Assembly (NCBI RefSeq): GCF_021502575.1
Contig: NZ_JAKFGN010000003.1
Coordinates: 62,001-126,000 of the forward strand
Reading direction: 5' to 3'
Source of the DNA: Bradyrhizobium sp. G127
Lineage (GTDB): Bacteria > Pseudomonadota > Alphaproteobacteria > Rhizobiales > Xanthobacteraceae
Length of the DNA: 64,000 bases
The position numbers and the translations under genes were made by a program. Of the stretch, positions 41,166-49,735 are shown piece by piece. Every line of letters begins with the position of its first letter. The first letter of the stretch is position 1. The notes beneath the pieces were generated by a model. It had not been told where the DNA came from and ran no database searches. It worked only from the letters and a program-made list of their open reading frames with translations.

Positions 41166-42215
41166 TTATCTGATCGGCGGCGCGTACTGGATGCCGCCGG
41201 CGCTCCAGAGCTGATTGAGTCCGCGCGGAATCTTCAGCTTGGAGCCTTCGCCCACGTTGCGGTCGTAGACTTCGGCGTAGTTGCCGACGTGGCGGATGAT
41301 GCGCGCTGCCCAATCCTTCGTCAGATCCATTTCCTCGCCATAGGCGCCCTCGGTGCCGACCAGGCGCATGACGTCGGGCTTCTTCGACTTCAGCGCCTCG
41401 TCGATGTTCTTCGAGGTGACGCCGAGTTCTTCCGCGTTGATCATGGCGTAGATCGTCCACTTCACGATCAGCAGCCATTCGTCGTCGCGCTGCCGCACCA
41501 CCGGGGCCAGCGGCTCCTTCGAAATCACGTCCGGCAGGATGGTGTGTTCGCCGGGCTTGGTCAGCCGCAGGCGCAGCGCATAGAGCTGTGAGACATCGGT
41601 GGTCAGCACGTCGCACTCGCCGCTGTCATAGGCCTTGAGAACGTCATCGAGCTTCGGGAAGTTCAGTTCCTGATACTTGATATTGTTGGCGCGGAAGTAG
41701 TCCGCGAGATTAAGCTGCGTCGTGGTGTTGGATTGAACGCAGACCTTGCTGCCGTCGAGTTCAAGGCCGGAGGAGATGTTGCGCGACTGGCGCACCATGA
41801 AGCCTTCGCCGTCGTAATAGGCGACGGCGGCGAAGTTCAAGCCGTATTCGGTTTCACGCGACATGCTCCATGTCGAGTTGCGCGACAGGATATCGACCTT
41901 GCGGTTGCGCAATTCCCTGAAGCGCTCGTTGGCATCGAGCGGGACGTACTTCACCTTGTTCGGGTCGTTGAAGATCGCGGCGGCTACGGCACGGCAAACG
42001 TCCACGTCGAAGCCGGACCAGTTGCCCTTGTCGTCGGGCATCGAGAAACCGGGCAGGCCGGTGTTGACGCCGCACAGCACGGCATCGCGTTTCACCGTGC
42101 GCTTCAGGGTCCGCGTGTCATATCGCTCATAAGCGATCGCGCCTGCCGCGACGGCGACCGCAATGATGACGCCGAGCGTGAGACCGGAGGCGAAGGTGCG
42201 CGGAAAAAGAGCCAT
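41166..42215 (-). CDS. General L-amino acid ABC transporter substrate-binding protein (AapJ-like)
   Basis: A 349-aa periplasmic type II binding protein of the polar amino acid family. An N-terminal hydrophobic helix (GLTLGVIIAVAVAAGAIAYERYD) anchors or exports it. DAVLCGVNTGLPGFSMPDDKGNWSGFDVDVCRAVAAAIF is the classic AapJ opening (CGV..GLPGFS), and NFPKLDDVLKAYDSGECDVLTTDVSQLYALR and RLVGTEGAYGEEMDLTKDWAARIIRHVGNYAEVYDRNVG are also diagnostic. The rest of the aap system (AapQMP) is absent from this window, so it is an orphan or a second copy. It is next to an L,D-transpeptidase gene on the same strand, 57 bp away. Confidence 0.9.
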   Translation of the reverse strand: MALFPRTFASGLTLGVIIAVAVAAGAIAYERYDTRTLKRTVKRDAVLCGVNTGLPGFSMPDDKGNWSGFDVDVCRAVAAAIFNDPNKVKYVPLDANERFRELRNRKVDILSRNSTWSMSRETEYGLNFAAVAYYDGEGFMVRQSRNISSGLELDGSKVCVQSNTTTQLNLADYFRANNIKYQELNFPKLDDVLKAYDSGECDVLTTDVSQLYALRLRLTKPGEHTILPDVISKEPLAPVVRQRDDEWLLIVKWTIYAMINAEELGVTSKNIDEALKSKKPDVMRLVGTEGAYGEEMDLTKDWAARIIRHVGNYAEVYDRNVGEGSKLKIPRGLNQLWSAGGIQYAPPIR

Positions 42216-42272
42216 GAATGATTCTCGCTGGTGACGAATGCGTGCAAAAGGAAAAGGAAGCGCCGTCCGAGA

Positions 42273-42869
42273 TCAGATTTCGGGCCGCTGCCGGATGATG
42301 ACCTTGGTGCCAACCGGAACGCGCTCGTAAAGATCGGTCACGTCGGCGTTGACCAGACGGAAACATCCGGACGACACGGCGCTGCCGATGGTCTGCGGTT
42401 GGTTGGTGCCGTGAATGCGGTACACGGTGCCGCCAAGATACAGCGCGCGCGCGCCCATCGGGTTGCCTGGGCCGCCCGCCATGAAGCGCGGCAGATAAGG
42501 CTGGCGCGCAATCATTTCCGGCGGCGGAGTCCAGTCCGGCCATTCCTGCTTGCGGGAAATCTTCTGCAGCCCCTGCCACTGGAAACCTTCGCGGCCGACG
42601 CCGATGCCGTAGCGCAGCGCGCGGCCGCCTCCCTGGATCAGGTAGAGGAAACGTTCGGAGGTGCTGATCACGATAGTGCCCGGCGGTTCGGTGGTCCGGT
42701 AGAACACCGCGGTGCGCTTGTATTCCGGCGAGATCTCTTCGTCGTCGGGAATGTAGCCCGGCTGATCCCCGATGTTCATCTCGCGACCCTGCGCGGAGGC
42801 ATGGGTCGCGCCGCCCAGCAGGCCCAAGCAGACCAATGTCGCCAGACCGAGAGATCGGATGATGCTCAT
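42273..42869 (-). CDS. L,D-transpeptidase (YkuD domain)
   Basis: A 198-aa periplasmic cell-wall enzyme. The signal peptide is MSIIRSLGLATLVCLGLLGG, cut near ASAQG. The YkuD domain begins PGTIVISTSERFLYLIQGGGRALRYGIGVGREGF and carries the active site IHGTNQPQTIGSAVSSGCFRLVNADVTDLYERV, with the His and the catalytic Cys in SSGCFRL. These proteins link meso-diaminopimelate residues of peptidoglycan or attach proteins to it. I chose the ATG at 42869 since it gives the signal peptide; the frame remains open further upstream. It is followed on the same strand by the AapJ-like gene. Confidence 0.92.
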   Translation of the reverse strand: MSIIRSLGLATLVCLGLLGGATHASAQGREMNIGDQPGYIPDDEEISPEYKRTAVFYRTTEPPGTIVISTSERFLYLIQGGGRALRYGIGVGREGFQWQGLQKISRKQEWPDWTPPPEMIARQPYLPRFMAGGPGNPMGARALYLGGTVYRIHGTNQPQTIGSAVSSGCFRLVNADVTDLYERVPVGTKVIIRQRPEI

Positions 42870-43093
42870 GTCGAAAATCCCGTAATAAGCCCCGCGCCAT
42901 AAAACCCCAGCCGTGTCCCGCTGGCAAGGCGTCGGGGAGTGGGCCGGACGACCGTGTCGTGACACAAATCCTTAAAATTCATCTGAACACAGCGGCTTAA
43001 ATGTCCGCGGGGACCGGGCGCGGGCCAAACGGAAAAACCCGGCCCTGGCGGTCAGAGTCGGGTCTGTCACGTCCATCTGCGATATGTGAGCCG

Positions 43094-44392
43094 TCAGTTC
43101 GCCGAGAACGGCAGCGTATAGGGCCGGCCGAAGGGGACACCGCCGCGCACGGTCTGCACCGCCTGGAGATAGGCTTTTCCGGTCCGCGGCTTGTTCGAGG
43201 TGTCGAGCAGTTCGACCGGGCCTTCGATCAATTCCAGGATCGAGATATCGGCGGGCGCGCCGACCTGCAAGGTGCCGAGCTTCGGCACGCGATCGATGAT
43301 GGCGGCCGGCCTGTTCGTTGCAGCGGTGATCACGTCTTCGAGCGAGAATCCGAGCGCGAGGAATTTGCTCAGCACCCAGGGCAGGTAAGGCTTGCTCGGC
43401 GTGTTGGCGGCGGCGACATGCACGTCGCTGGAAATCGTGTCGGGCAGCAGGCCCTGCTGGATCGCCGCCTCGGCAATGTCGTAGTTGAAACTTCCCGCGC
43501 CGTGGCCGACATCGATGATGACACCGCGCTTCTTCGCCTCGAGCAGCGCGGGCAGCACCTTGCCGTTCTGCACCGTGTTGTTGCCGAGGCTGGAGTAGGG
43601 ATGAGTGAGAATGTCGCCGGGACGTAGCGTATCCACCAGCACCGAGAGATCGCCGGGCGCATTGCCGATATGGCACATCACGCGGCCCTTGGTGCCGGAG
43701 CGCTCCACCGCGAGGATGGCGCGCTTGAGCGGCTCGATACCGTTGTTACCGACAAAGGCCAGCGTCTCGCGCACCTTGGCGCCGAGCACGATGTCGGGAT
43801 TTTCCGCGATGGTGCGCGCGGCGGCATCGACATTGGCGTAGTCGATGTTCAGCAATTCGCCGATCGGGAAGCCGGCGAGACCGATGGTCGAGATGTGAAC
43901 GAAGGCGAACAAGCGGCTGCGCGACTGAGCCGCCACCAGCCGCTTGAAGCCGGCGAAATTGTTCGCGCCTGCGTCGCCCGCGCTGACGTACGTGGTCGTG
44001 CCGGAATACGGCACCAGTTCGTCCGGCGGAATGCCGATGGCGGAGCCATAAGGATAAATGTGCGTGTGCAGATCGACGAGGCCCGGCGTGACCAGCTTGC
44101 CCTTGGCGTCGATGGTGTGCTTGGCCTGTGCCGGAGCGATAGACGGCTCAATCGCCGCGATCTGTCCGAGACGGATGCCGACATCGCGCACGCCGCGCAG
44201 CTTCTGGCTCGGGTCGATCACCTCGCCGCCGCGGATCACCAGATCGAATGGCGCAGCGCCCTGACCGAGCGCGCCGCCGGTGCCGCCAAGAACCGCCGCG
44301 CCCGCAAGCGCCGTGGTCTTCATCAGAAAATCTCGCCGTGTCGGATTGTCCAAGATCGCCCCCGCGTGTTGGCCGGCCGTATGGCGGCTCAT
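43094..44392 (-). CDS. Amidohydrolase/deacetylase-family metalloenzyme with Tat signal
   Basis: A 432-aa metal-dependent hydrolase. The N-terminus has a Tat motif (TRRDFLMKTTALAGAAVLGGTGG), so it is exported folded with its metals. The catalytic part has DLVIRGGEVIDPSQKLRGVRDVGIR and LVTPGLVDLHTHIYPYG, the HxH metal motif, then the SDVHVAAANT Asp region; LGTLQVGAPADISILELIEGPVELLD is the small beta-sandwich domain. I see the pattern of the deacetylase-like amidohydrolases whose substrates include N-acetyl-D-amino acids and cyclic amides. The precise substrate is unknown. Confidence 0.85.
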   Translation of the reverse strand: MSRHTAGQHAGAILDNPTRRDFLMKTTALAGAAVLGGTGGALGQGAAPFDLVIRGGEVIDPSQKLRGVRDVGIRLGQIAAIEPSIAPAQAKHTIDAKGKLVTPGLVDLHTHIYPYGSAIGIPPDELVPYSGTTTYVSAGDAGANNFAGFKRLVAAQSRSRLFAFVHISTIGLAGFPIGELLNIDYANVDAAARTIAENPDIVLGAKVRETLAFVGNNGIEPLKRAILAVERSGTKGRVMCHIGNAPGDLSVLVDTLRPGDILTHPYSSLGNNTVQNGKVLPALLEAKKRGVIIDVGHGAGSFNYDIAEAAIQQGLLPDTISSDVHVAAANTPSKPYLPWVLSKFLALGFSLEDVITAATNRPAAIIDRVPKLGTLQVGAPADISILELIEGPVELLDTSNKPRTGKAYLQAVQTVRGGVPFGRPYTLPFSAN

Positions 44393-44515
44393 CGGAGGCA
44401 GCTATAGCGCAGAGCGCCTGTATTTATTTTGCGTTGATAGAACGGACGCGATGGCTTTATGCCCTGCAATCGCGCGGCGATAGCAAGGTCCATGCGCGGC
44501 GTGCTGATCGCGCGT

Positions 44516-44647
44516 TCAGTGCGGCGCGATCCACAGCCGCAGCACATAGGCCAGCACGGCGACGCTGCCGGTGCCGAGCAGCCATAGCGCCACGAACCAC
44601 AACAGCTTTTGAGCAAACGGCCGCGGGGTGTCGTGTGATGCCGTCAT
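44516..44647 (-). CDS. DUF2474 small membrane protein, accessory subunit of the CIO-type bd oxidase
   Basis: A 43-aa, single-helix protein (SHDTPRPFAQKLLWFVALWL, then an LLGTGSVAVLAYVLRL helix). DUF2474 proteins commonly follow cioAB/cydAB genes and correspond in role to CydX, which stabilises the oxidase and its heme site. It begins with an ATG that overlaps the stop of the CydB gene by 4 bp (TGA/ATG overlap), the usual coupling in such operons. It is too short for normal gene-length cut-offs and easily overlooked. Confidence 0.85.
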   Translation of the reverse strand: MTASHDTPRPFAQKLLWFVALWLLGTGSVAVLAYVLRLWIAPH

Positions 44648-45654
44648 GAGTGATAGCCGCCACTGTCGGCATGCACCTTGCCGCGGAACACCCAGTAGGC
44701 CCACGCGGTATAACAAAGGATAATCGGCACCAGCACCGCGACGCCGAAGATCATGAAGTTGAGGCTGTTGGCCGGCGCCGCGGCCTGCCAGATGGTGACG
44801 CTCTGCGGCACGATGTAGGGATACATGCTGACGCCGAGCCCGGCATAGGACAGCCCGAACAGCACCAGCGACAGCACGAACGGCCGGTAGTCCTGCTTGT
44901 CGGCAATGCTTTTTAACAGCAGCAGCGCAACGGCGGCCACTGCAATGGGGATCGGCGCGGTGAACAGAATGTTCGGCCATTCGAACCAGCGTCGCCAGTA
45001 GTCGGCCTGCAGGAACGGTGTCGCGAGGCTGACCGCGATGATGGCGACCAGTGTGGCAATCAAGAGCCACAGGCTCAGGCGATAGGCCTGCGTCCGCAAC
45101 TCGCCGGTGGTCTTCATCACCAGCCAGGTCGCGCCGAGCAGGCCATAGCCGGCGACCACGGCGAAGCCCGTTAAAATGCTGAAAGGCGTCAGCCAGTCCC
45201 ACCAGCCTCCCGCATAGTGCCGTCCCTCGACGTGAACGCCTTGCAGGATCGCGCCGAGTGCGATGCCCTGCGCCATCGCGGCGATCAGCGAGCCGCCGGC
45301 GAAGGCGATGTCCCAGCGGTTGCGCTCGCTTTGCGTGCGCCAGCGGAATTCGAAGGCGACGCCGCGGAAGATGAGGCCGATCAGCATGGCGATGATCGGC
45401 GTGTAGATCGCGGGCATCAGGATCGCATAGGCCAGCGGAAATGCTGCCATTAGTCCGCCGCCACCGAGCACCAGCCAGGTTTCGTTGCCGTCCCACACGG
45501 GCGCGACGGTGTTCATCATCACGTCGCGGTCTTCCTTCTTCGGAAACATCGGAAACAGCATTCCGAGTCCCAGGTCGAAGCCGTCCATCACGATGTACAT
45601 GAACACCGCGAAGGCGATGATGAAAGCCCAGAGCGTTGCGATGTCGAAGGGCAT
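44644..45654 (-). CDS. cioB: Cytochrome bd-type quinol oxidase subunit II (CioB)
   Basis: A 336-aa inner-membrane subunit of the terminal oxidase, with eight or nine helices. MPFDIATLWAFIIAFAVFMYIVMDGFDLGLGMLFP is the conserved CydB start; PVWDGNETWLVLGGGGLMAAFPLAYA and FRGVAFEFRWR are the hallmark regions. The ATG has GGTAAGGAG upstream. The frame stays open upstream but that stretch overlaps the CydA gene. It lies 10 bp after cioA and is coupled to the DUF2474 gene, giving a cioA-cioB-DUF2474 unit. Confidence 0.95.
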   Translation of the reverse strand: MPFDIATLWAFIIAFAVFMYIVMDGFDLGLGMLFPMFPKKEDRDVMMNTVAPVWDGNETWLVLGGGGLMAAFPLAYAILMPAIYTPIIAMLIGLIFRGVAFEFRWRTQSERNRWDIAFAGGSLIAAMAQGIALGAILQGVHVEGRHYAGGWWDWLTPFSILTGFAVVAGYGLLGATWLVMKTTGELRTQAYRLSLWLLIATLVAIIAVSLATPFLQADYWRRWFEWPNILFTAPIPIAVAAVALLLLKSIADKQDYRPFVLSLVLFGLSYAGLGVSMYPYIVPQSVTIWQAAAPANSLNFMIFGVAVLVPIILCYTAWAYWVFRGKVHADSGGYHS

Positions 45655-45664
45655 GGCGGTCTCC

Positions 45665-47071
45665 TTACCGGTGTCCGCGCGAGGCGAGTGCAGCCGCAGG
45701 CGTGATGCCGGCGGCACGCGCGGGTGCGTCGTCGCGCGGGCCCTGCTCGCCGTGATGTGGCGGCTGGTGCATCAGCCGCATGATGTAGAACACGCCCATG
45801 CCGAACACGATGAAGTAGACGACGATGAAGGCGATCAGCGACGACGCCACGGCGGGGGCAGCGAGCGGCGATGCGGAGTCCACCGTTCGTAGCAGGCCGT
45901 AGACCGTGAACGGCTGACGTCCGGCTTCGGTGGTGACCCAGCCCGCCAGCACCGCGATAAATCCCGCAGGACCCATGGCCAACGCGAAGCGATGCAGCAG
46001 CTTCGATTGATAAAGTGTGCCGCGCCAGCGCGCCCACAGGCTCAAGAGACCGATGCCAAGCATCAGGAAGCCGAGGCCGACCATGATGCGAAACGACCAG
46101 AATACGATGCCGACCTTGGGCCAGTTCTCGCGCGGCACGGTGTCGAGGCCCTTCAGCGGCGCATCAAGGGAATGCTTGAGGATCAGTGACGACGCCTTCG
46201 GAATCTCGATCGCATATTTCACCTTCGCTTCGTCCTGATCCGGGATGCCGAACAGGATCAGCGGTGCGCCGTTCGGATGGCTCTGGAAATGGCCTTCCAT
46301 CGCCATCACCTTGACCGGCTGGTGTTCCAGCGTGTTGAGGCCGTGCTGATCACCGGCGAAAATCTGGATCGGCGCAACCAGCGCGGCCATCCACATCGCC
46401 ATCGAGAACATCACGCGCGCGCCTTCCAGCCGCGTGTCGCGCAACAGATGCCAGGCGCCGACGCCGCCGACCACGAAAGCTGTGGTGAGGTAGGCCGCCA
46501 GCACCATATGCACGAGACGGTAGGGGAAGGACGGATTGAACACGACTTTCCACCAGTCCGCGGCGACGAATTGTCCCGCCGGGTTCATGGCGAAGCCCGC
46601 GGGCGTCTGCATCCATGAATTCGCCGAGAGAATCCAGAACGCCGAAATCAGCGTGCCGATGGCGACCATCAGCGTCGCGAGGAAATGCAGCTTGTGACCG
46701 ACGCGATCGAGGCCGAACAGCATGACCCCAAGGAATCCTGCCTCAAGGAAGAACGCGGTCAGCACCTCGTAGGCCATCAGCGGGCCGATGATCGGGCCGG
46801 TCTTGTCGGAGAACACCGACCAGTTGGTGCCGAACTGGTAAGACATCACGATGCCGGAGACAACGCCCATGCCGAAGGCAACGGCGAAGATCTTCAGCCA
46901 GTAATTGAAGAGGTTGATAAAGACCTCGCGGCCGGTCCACAGCCACAGCGCTTCGAGAACGGCAAGATAGCTTGCAAGGCCGATGGAGAACGCCGGAAAC
47001 ACGATGTGAAAGCTCATCGTGAAGGTAAATTGCAGGCGGGCCAAGGTGATTGCGTCGAAACCGTCGAACAT
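45665..47071 (-). CDS. cioA: Cytochrome bd-type quinol oxidase subunit I (CioA, short Q-loop)
   Basis: A 468-aa heme-bearing subunit that oxidises quinol and reduces oxygen, insensitive or less sensitive to cyanide in this branch. LARLQFTFTMSFHIVFPAFSIGLASYLAVLEALWL holds the heme b595 His; MSYQFGTNWSVFSDKTGPIIGPLMAYEVLTAFFLEAGFLGVMLFG is the conserved pore; TTEAGRQPFTVYGLL replaces the GRQPW of longer enzymes; the Q-loop is short, so the protein is about 50 residues shorter than E. coli CydA. I chose the ATG at 47071 with GGAGG upstream, since the extra 26 residues upstream have no likeness. It gives aerobic respiration at low oxygen or with inhibitors. The 274 bp upstream hold a tandem repeat. 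Confidence 0.95.
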   Translation of the reverse strand: MFDGFDAITLARLQFTFTMSFHIVFPAFSIGLASYLAVLEALWLWTGREVFINLFNYWLKIFAVAFGMGVVSGIVMSYQFGTNWSVFSDKTGPIIGPLMAYEVLTAFFLEAGFLGVMLFGLDRVGHKLHFLATLMVAIGTLISAFWILSANSWMQTPAGFAMNPAGQFVAADWWKVVFNPSFPYRLVHMVLAAYLTTAFVVGGVGAWHLLRDTRLEGARVMFSMAMWMAALVAPIQIFAGDQHGLNTLEHQPVKVMAMEGHFQSHPNGAPLILFGIPDQDEAKVKYAIEIPKASSLILKHSLDAPLKGLDTVPRENWPKVGIVFWSFRIMVGLGFLMLGIGLLSLWARWRGTLYQSKLLHRFALAMGPAGFIAVLAGWVTTEAGRQPFTVYGLLRTVDSASPLAAPAVASSLIAFIVVYFIVFGMGVFYIMRLMHQPPHHGEQGPRDDAPARAAGITPAAALASRGHR

Positions 47072-47208
47072 CGCGGGCCTCCGGTATTTCCAATCCGCGA
47101 ACGCTATAGCACGCAAATCGCGGCGTTGATAATCCGCCATGGCGTGCAATGGTGCATGGCTCGGACGCGATCACCCCTGCGGCAATTGATCCTTGAGTCT
47201 GACGTCGC

Positions 47209-47246
47209 CGGTCAATCGTGCGGTCAACGATCAATGATGCGGTCAA
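47209..47246. promoter_or_regulatory. 19-bp tandem repeat with four CGRTCAA boxes upstream of cioA
   Basis: Two adjacent 19-bp units (47209-47227 and 47228-47246) agree at 16 of 19 bases, each holding two CGRTCAA boxes 12 bp apart. On the cioA strand these read TTGAYCG. They lie about 140-175 bp before the cioA ATG. Repeated direct sites are often bound by response regulators. No exact FNR/FixK palindrome is present. Confidence 0.4.
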
Positions 47247-47345
47247 TTCGCGTTGTGCGTGCTGCGGCGAGTGTCGCCAAACGCCGAAACGGCAATGGCT
47301 GGGACGAACCCGGCCGCGACGGTTGAAGCAGGAGAATCGATGCCG

Positions 47346-48095
47346 TCAGCGCAGGAAGAAGCGCACCGGCACGGTGAAGCTCGCGGAACTCTGCGTCATC
47401 TCGGGCGGGAATGATGGCAGCGGCTGTGCGCGGCGGATCATCGCCATGGTCTCGCCGTCCAGCGCCGACGAGCCGGACGATCGCGCAAGACTTGCGCCCA
47501 GCACCTGTCCGTTGCGATTGACCGTGAAGCTGAGCATCGCCACGCCCTGTTCGCCGGCGGCCTTCGCGCCGGACGGATACTGCTTGTAGCGCTGCAGATG
47601 CGCCGACAGCAGGCCGTTGTAGCTCATGCGCGCGGCCTGCGCGGCCTGCGGGGTCGCGGTGGTGCGCGGCGCGGGTGCTTCCGTCGGCTTCTTCGGCCGC
47701 TCGACCGGCTTGGGCTTCGGCTTGACGATCGGCTTTGGTTCCGGCTTCGGCTTTTCCGGTGGAGCGACGACTTCGGCCTTCTCCTGGACAGGCGTGGGTG
47801 GAACCTGTTCCTCGACGACCTGCTGCGGCGTCTCGGGTTCGGGCGGTGGCGGTTCGGCCTCCTGCATCTGCGGGCCGGGCGCGATATCGAGCTGTTGCGG
47901 CTCCGGCGTGTCGGGCGCGGACTCCAGATCGAGCATGATCGGCTCGGATGCGGTGCCGAGGACGTCGGGCGGCGTGTACCAGTTCAGTCCAGCGGCGATC
48001 GCCCCCATATGGACCGCGACGACCAACGCAGCCGACATGGCCCAGCGGCGAACGTCGGTTTGATCGGGCGGGCCGTGCAGGACGAGGGTGTTCAT
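47346..48095 (-). CDS. tonB: Energy transducer TonB
   Basis: A 249-aa inner-membrane to outer-membrane energy transducer. It has a short N-terminal tail, one membrane helix (WAMSAALVVAVHMGAIAAGLNW), a long Pro/Glu/Lys spacer spanning the periplasm (PEPETPQQVVEEQ..., KPKPEPKPIVKPKPKPVERPKK) and the C-terminal domain with YNGLLSAHLQRYKQYPSGAKAAGEQGVAMLSFTVNRNGQVLGASLARSSGSSALDGETMAMIRRAQPLPSFPPEM, the TonB fold. It is third in the order ExbB-ExbD-TonB, 30 bp after exbD. It serves the two TonB-dependent receptors encoded near it. Confidence 0.94.
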   Translation of the reverse strand: MNTLVLHGPPDQTDVRRWAMSAALVVAVHMGAIAAGLNWYTPPDVLGTASEPIMLDLESAPDTPEPQQLDIAPGPQMQEAEPPPPEPETPQQVVEEQVPPTPVQEKAEVVAPPEKPKPEPKPIVKPKPKPVERPKKPTEAPAPRTTATPQAAQAARMSYNGLLSAHLQRYKQYPSGAKAAGEQGVAMLSFTVNRNGQVLGASLARSSGSSALDGETMAMIRRAQPLPSFPPEMTQSSASFTVPVRFFLR

Positions 48096-48125
48096 TGCAA
48101 CAGGTTCTTTGCCGTCAGTCTCTGG

Positions 48126-48557
48126 TCAGTTTCTGGCGTCGAGTCCGACGAGCGCGATCTTGAGATAGCCCGCGTTGCGCAGCAGGTTCATCACATCCAT
48201 GAGATCGCCGTAAGGCACGCTCTTGTCGGCGCGCAGATAGACCGGATCGCCCTTCTTGCCGCTGGTGGCGGTGTCGAGTGCGCTCGACAGCGTCGCGCGC
48301 GGAACGATGTCTTCGCCGATCGCGAGCGACAGATCCGGCTTCACGGTGATGAAGACCGGCTTGTCCGGGCGCGGCGGCGGCGTTGCGGTCGAGGCCGGAA
48401 GCTCGACGCCGAGATCGACGGTGGCCAGCGGCGCCGCCACCATGAAGATGATGAGAAGCACCAGCATTACGTCGATGAATGGTGTGACGTTGATTTCGTG
48501 CGCTTCGGTCAGATCGTCATCTGCCCCGGCGACTTTTCCGCCCAGCTTCGCGCCCAT
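48126..48557 (-). CDS. exbD: Biopolymer transport protein ExbD
   Basis: A 143-aa inner-membrane protein that with ExbB uses the proton gradient to power TonB. EINVTPFIDVMLVLLIIFMVAAPL is the single helix with the conserved proton-carrying Asp of the IDVMLVLLI stretch. The periplasmic domain follows (VFITVKPDLSLAIGEDIVPRATLSSALD, VYLRADKSVPYGDLMDVMNLLRNAGYLKIALVGLD). It begins 4 bp after the exbB stop and is followed by tonB, so one transcript is expected. Confidence 0.95.
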   Translation of the reverse strand: MGAKLGGKVAGADDDLTEAHEINVTPFIDVMLVLLIIFMVAAPLATVDLGVELPASTATPPPRPDKPVFITVKPDLSLAIGEDIVPRATLSSALDTATSGKKGDPVYLRADKSVPYGDLMDVMNLLRNAGYLKIALVGLDARN

Positions 48558-48561
48558 GACG

Positions 48562-49473
48562 TTACTCCGCGGCGCGCGCGATGCGCAGTGAGCGGCGGCC
48601 CTGGTCGCGGCTGATCAGCAGCATCACCTGCGCCGATGCGTCGCCGAGCAGCGCGCGATAGGCCGAGATCATGCGAACGAGATGGTTGTAAATCACGACC
48701 GCTGGAATTGCGGCGACGAGTCCCATCGCGGTGGCGAGCAGCGCCTCGGCGATGCCGGGTGCCACGACCGCGAGGTTGGTGGTGTGCGCTTCGGAAATGC
48801 CGATGAAGGAATTCATGATGCCCCACACCGTGCCGAACAGACCGACGAACGGCGCGGTGGCGCCGATGGTGGCGAGCATGCCAGTGCCGCGCGCGATCCG
48901 CCGCGACATCGCCGCCTCAACGCGCGTGAGCCGCAGTTCGACGCGCTCTTTGAAACCTTCGTCGTTGACCGTATCGGACAGCGCCGCTTCCGTCGCGGCC
49001 GACTGCACCAGCAGCGAGACCGCGTCCTTGCCGTTGCGTGAATCCCGTTCGGCATCCGCCAGCGAGATGTCGTTGCCGAGCACCTCGATGCGCCGCTTGG
49101 CATGCGAGGTCTCGCTGCGCAGTTCAAGCATCTTGGCAACGCAGATTGTCCAGGTCAGCAGCGAGGCGAACGCCAGTCCGATCATCACGACTTTGACGAC
49201 GATGTCGGCGCCCATGAACATGCCCCACGGGGACAGATTGTGCGGCAGTGCGGGGTTCTTCGCCGGCGTGGTGGTTGCCTGGACGCCCGGAGCCTGGGCT
49301 GCTGGGGTTTGAACAGCAGGTGTCTGTGCAGCAGGGATCTGGGCCGACGGTGAAGGTGCCGCCGTAGCGGGGGCAGTTGGCGCGGCCGGAGCTTGCGCAA
49401 AAGTCTGTGTGATCAGCAGCGTCGCCGCGGCGAGCAAGACCAGGGATCCGGCAGCCTTCTTGATGGTGGTCAT
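48562..49473 (-). CDS. exbB: TonB-system energizer ExbB with Pro/Ala-rich N-terminal extension
   Basis: A 303-aa inner-membrane motor protein. Its core has the helix IVVKVVMIGLAFASLLTWTICVAKML, the cytoplasmic domain, and the TolQ/ExbB helices LATIGATAPFVGLFGTVWGIMNSFIGI and VAPGIAEALLATAMGLVAAIPAVVIYNHLVRMI with the conserved Thr and Glu-side contacts. Before this, a signal-like helix (MTTIKKAAGSLVLLAAATLL) leads into about 45 residues of Ala/Pro/Thr/Gln with near-repeats of AAQTPAVQTP. Extended ExbB proteins of this sort are common in alphaproteobacteria. It is first of exbB-exbD-tonB. Confidence 0.94.
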   Translation of the reverse strand: MTTIKKAAGSLVLLAAATLLITQTFAQAPAAPTAPATAAPSPSAQIPAAQTPAVQTPAAQAPGVQATTTPAKNPALPHNLSPWGMFMGADIVVKVVMIGLAFASLLTWTICVAKMLELRSETSHAKRRIEVLGNDISLADAERDSRNGKDAVSLLVQSAATEAALSDTVNDEGFKERVELRLTRVEAAMSRRIARGTGMLATIGATAPFVGLFGTVWGIMNSFIGISEAHTTNLAVVAPGIAEALLATAMGLVAAIPAVVIYNHLVRMISAYRALLGDASAQVMLLISRDQGRRSLRIARAAE

Positions 49474-49735
49474 GTGCTCTCCGCTTCTTCAAATCGTATT
49501 CGTAGCCGACATCAATTCAACGCCGGAAGTTCAACGCCGGATGGCTTGTTGTTTTGCAGGTGTGATCCAGCAGTTGTGTTCGAACTCTCGATAAAAATCC
49601 GCGATGAGGCATCGCAGCGTCGCCATTCCCTCGAGAGGCAATTTTCATTTTCAGAATAGTGCACTGCGATGTTCTTGTCGCCACCGGCGACCTTGGATTT
49701 GGCCGAAAATGGAACGATTCCAGATTGCATGGCCT

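Noticed and set aside
47189-47200. TTGATCCTTGAG as FNR/FixK box upstream of cioA
   Set aside because: The second half does not fit ATCAA at the right spacing.
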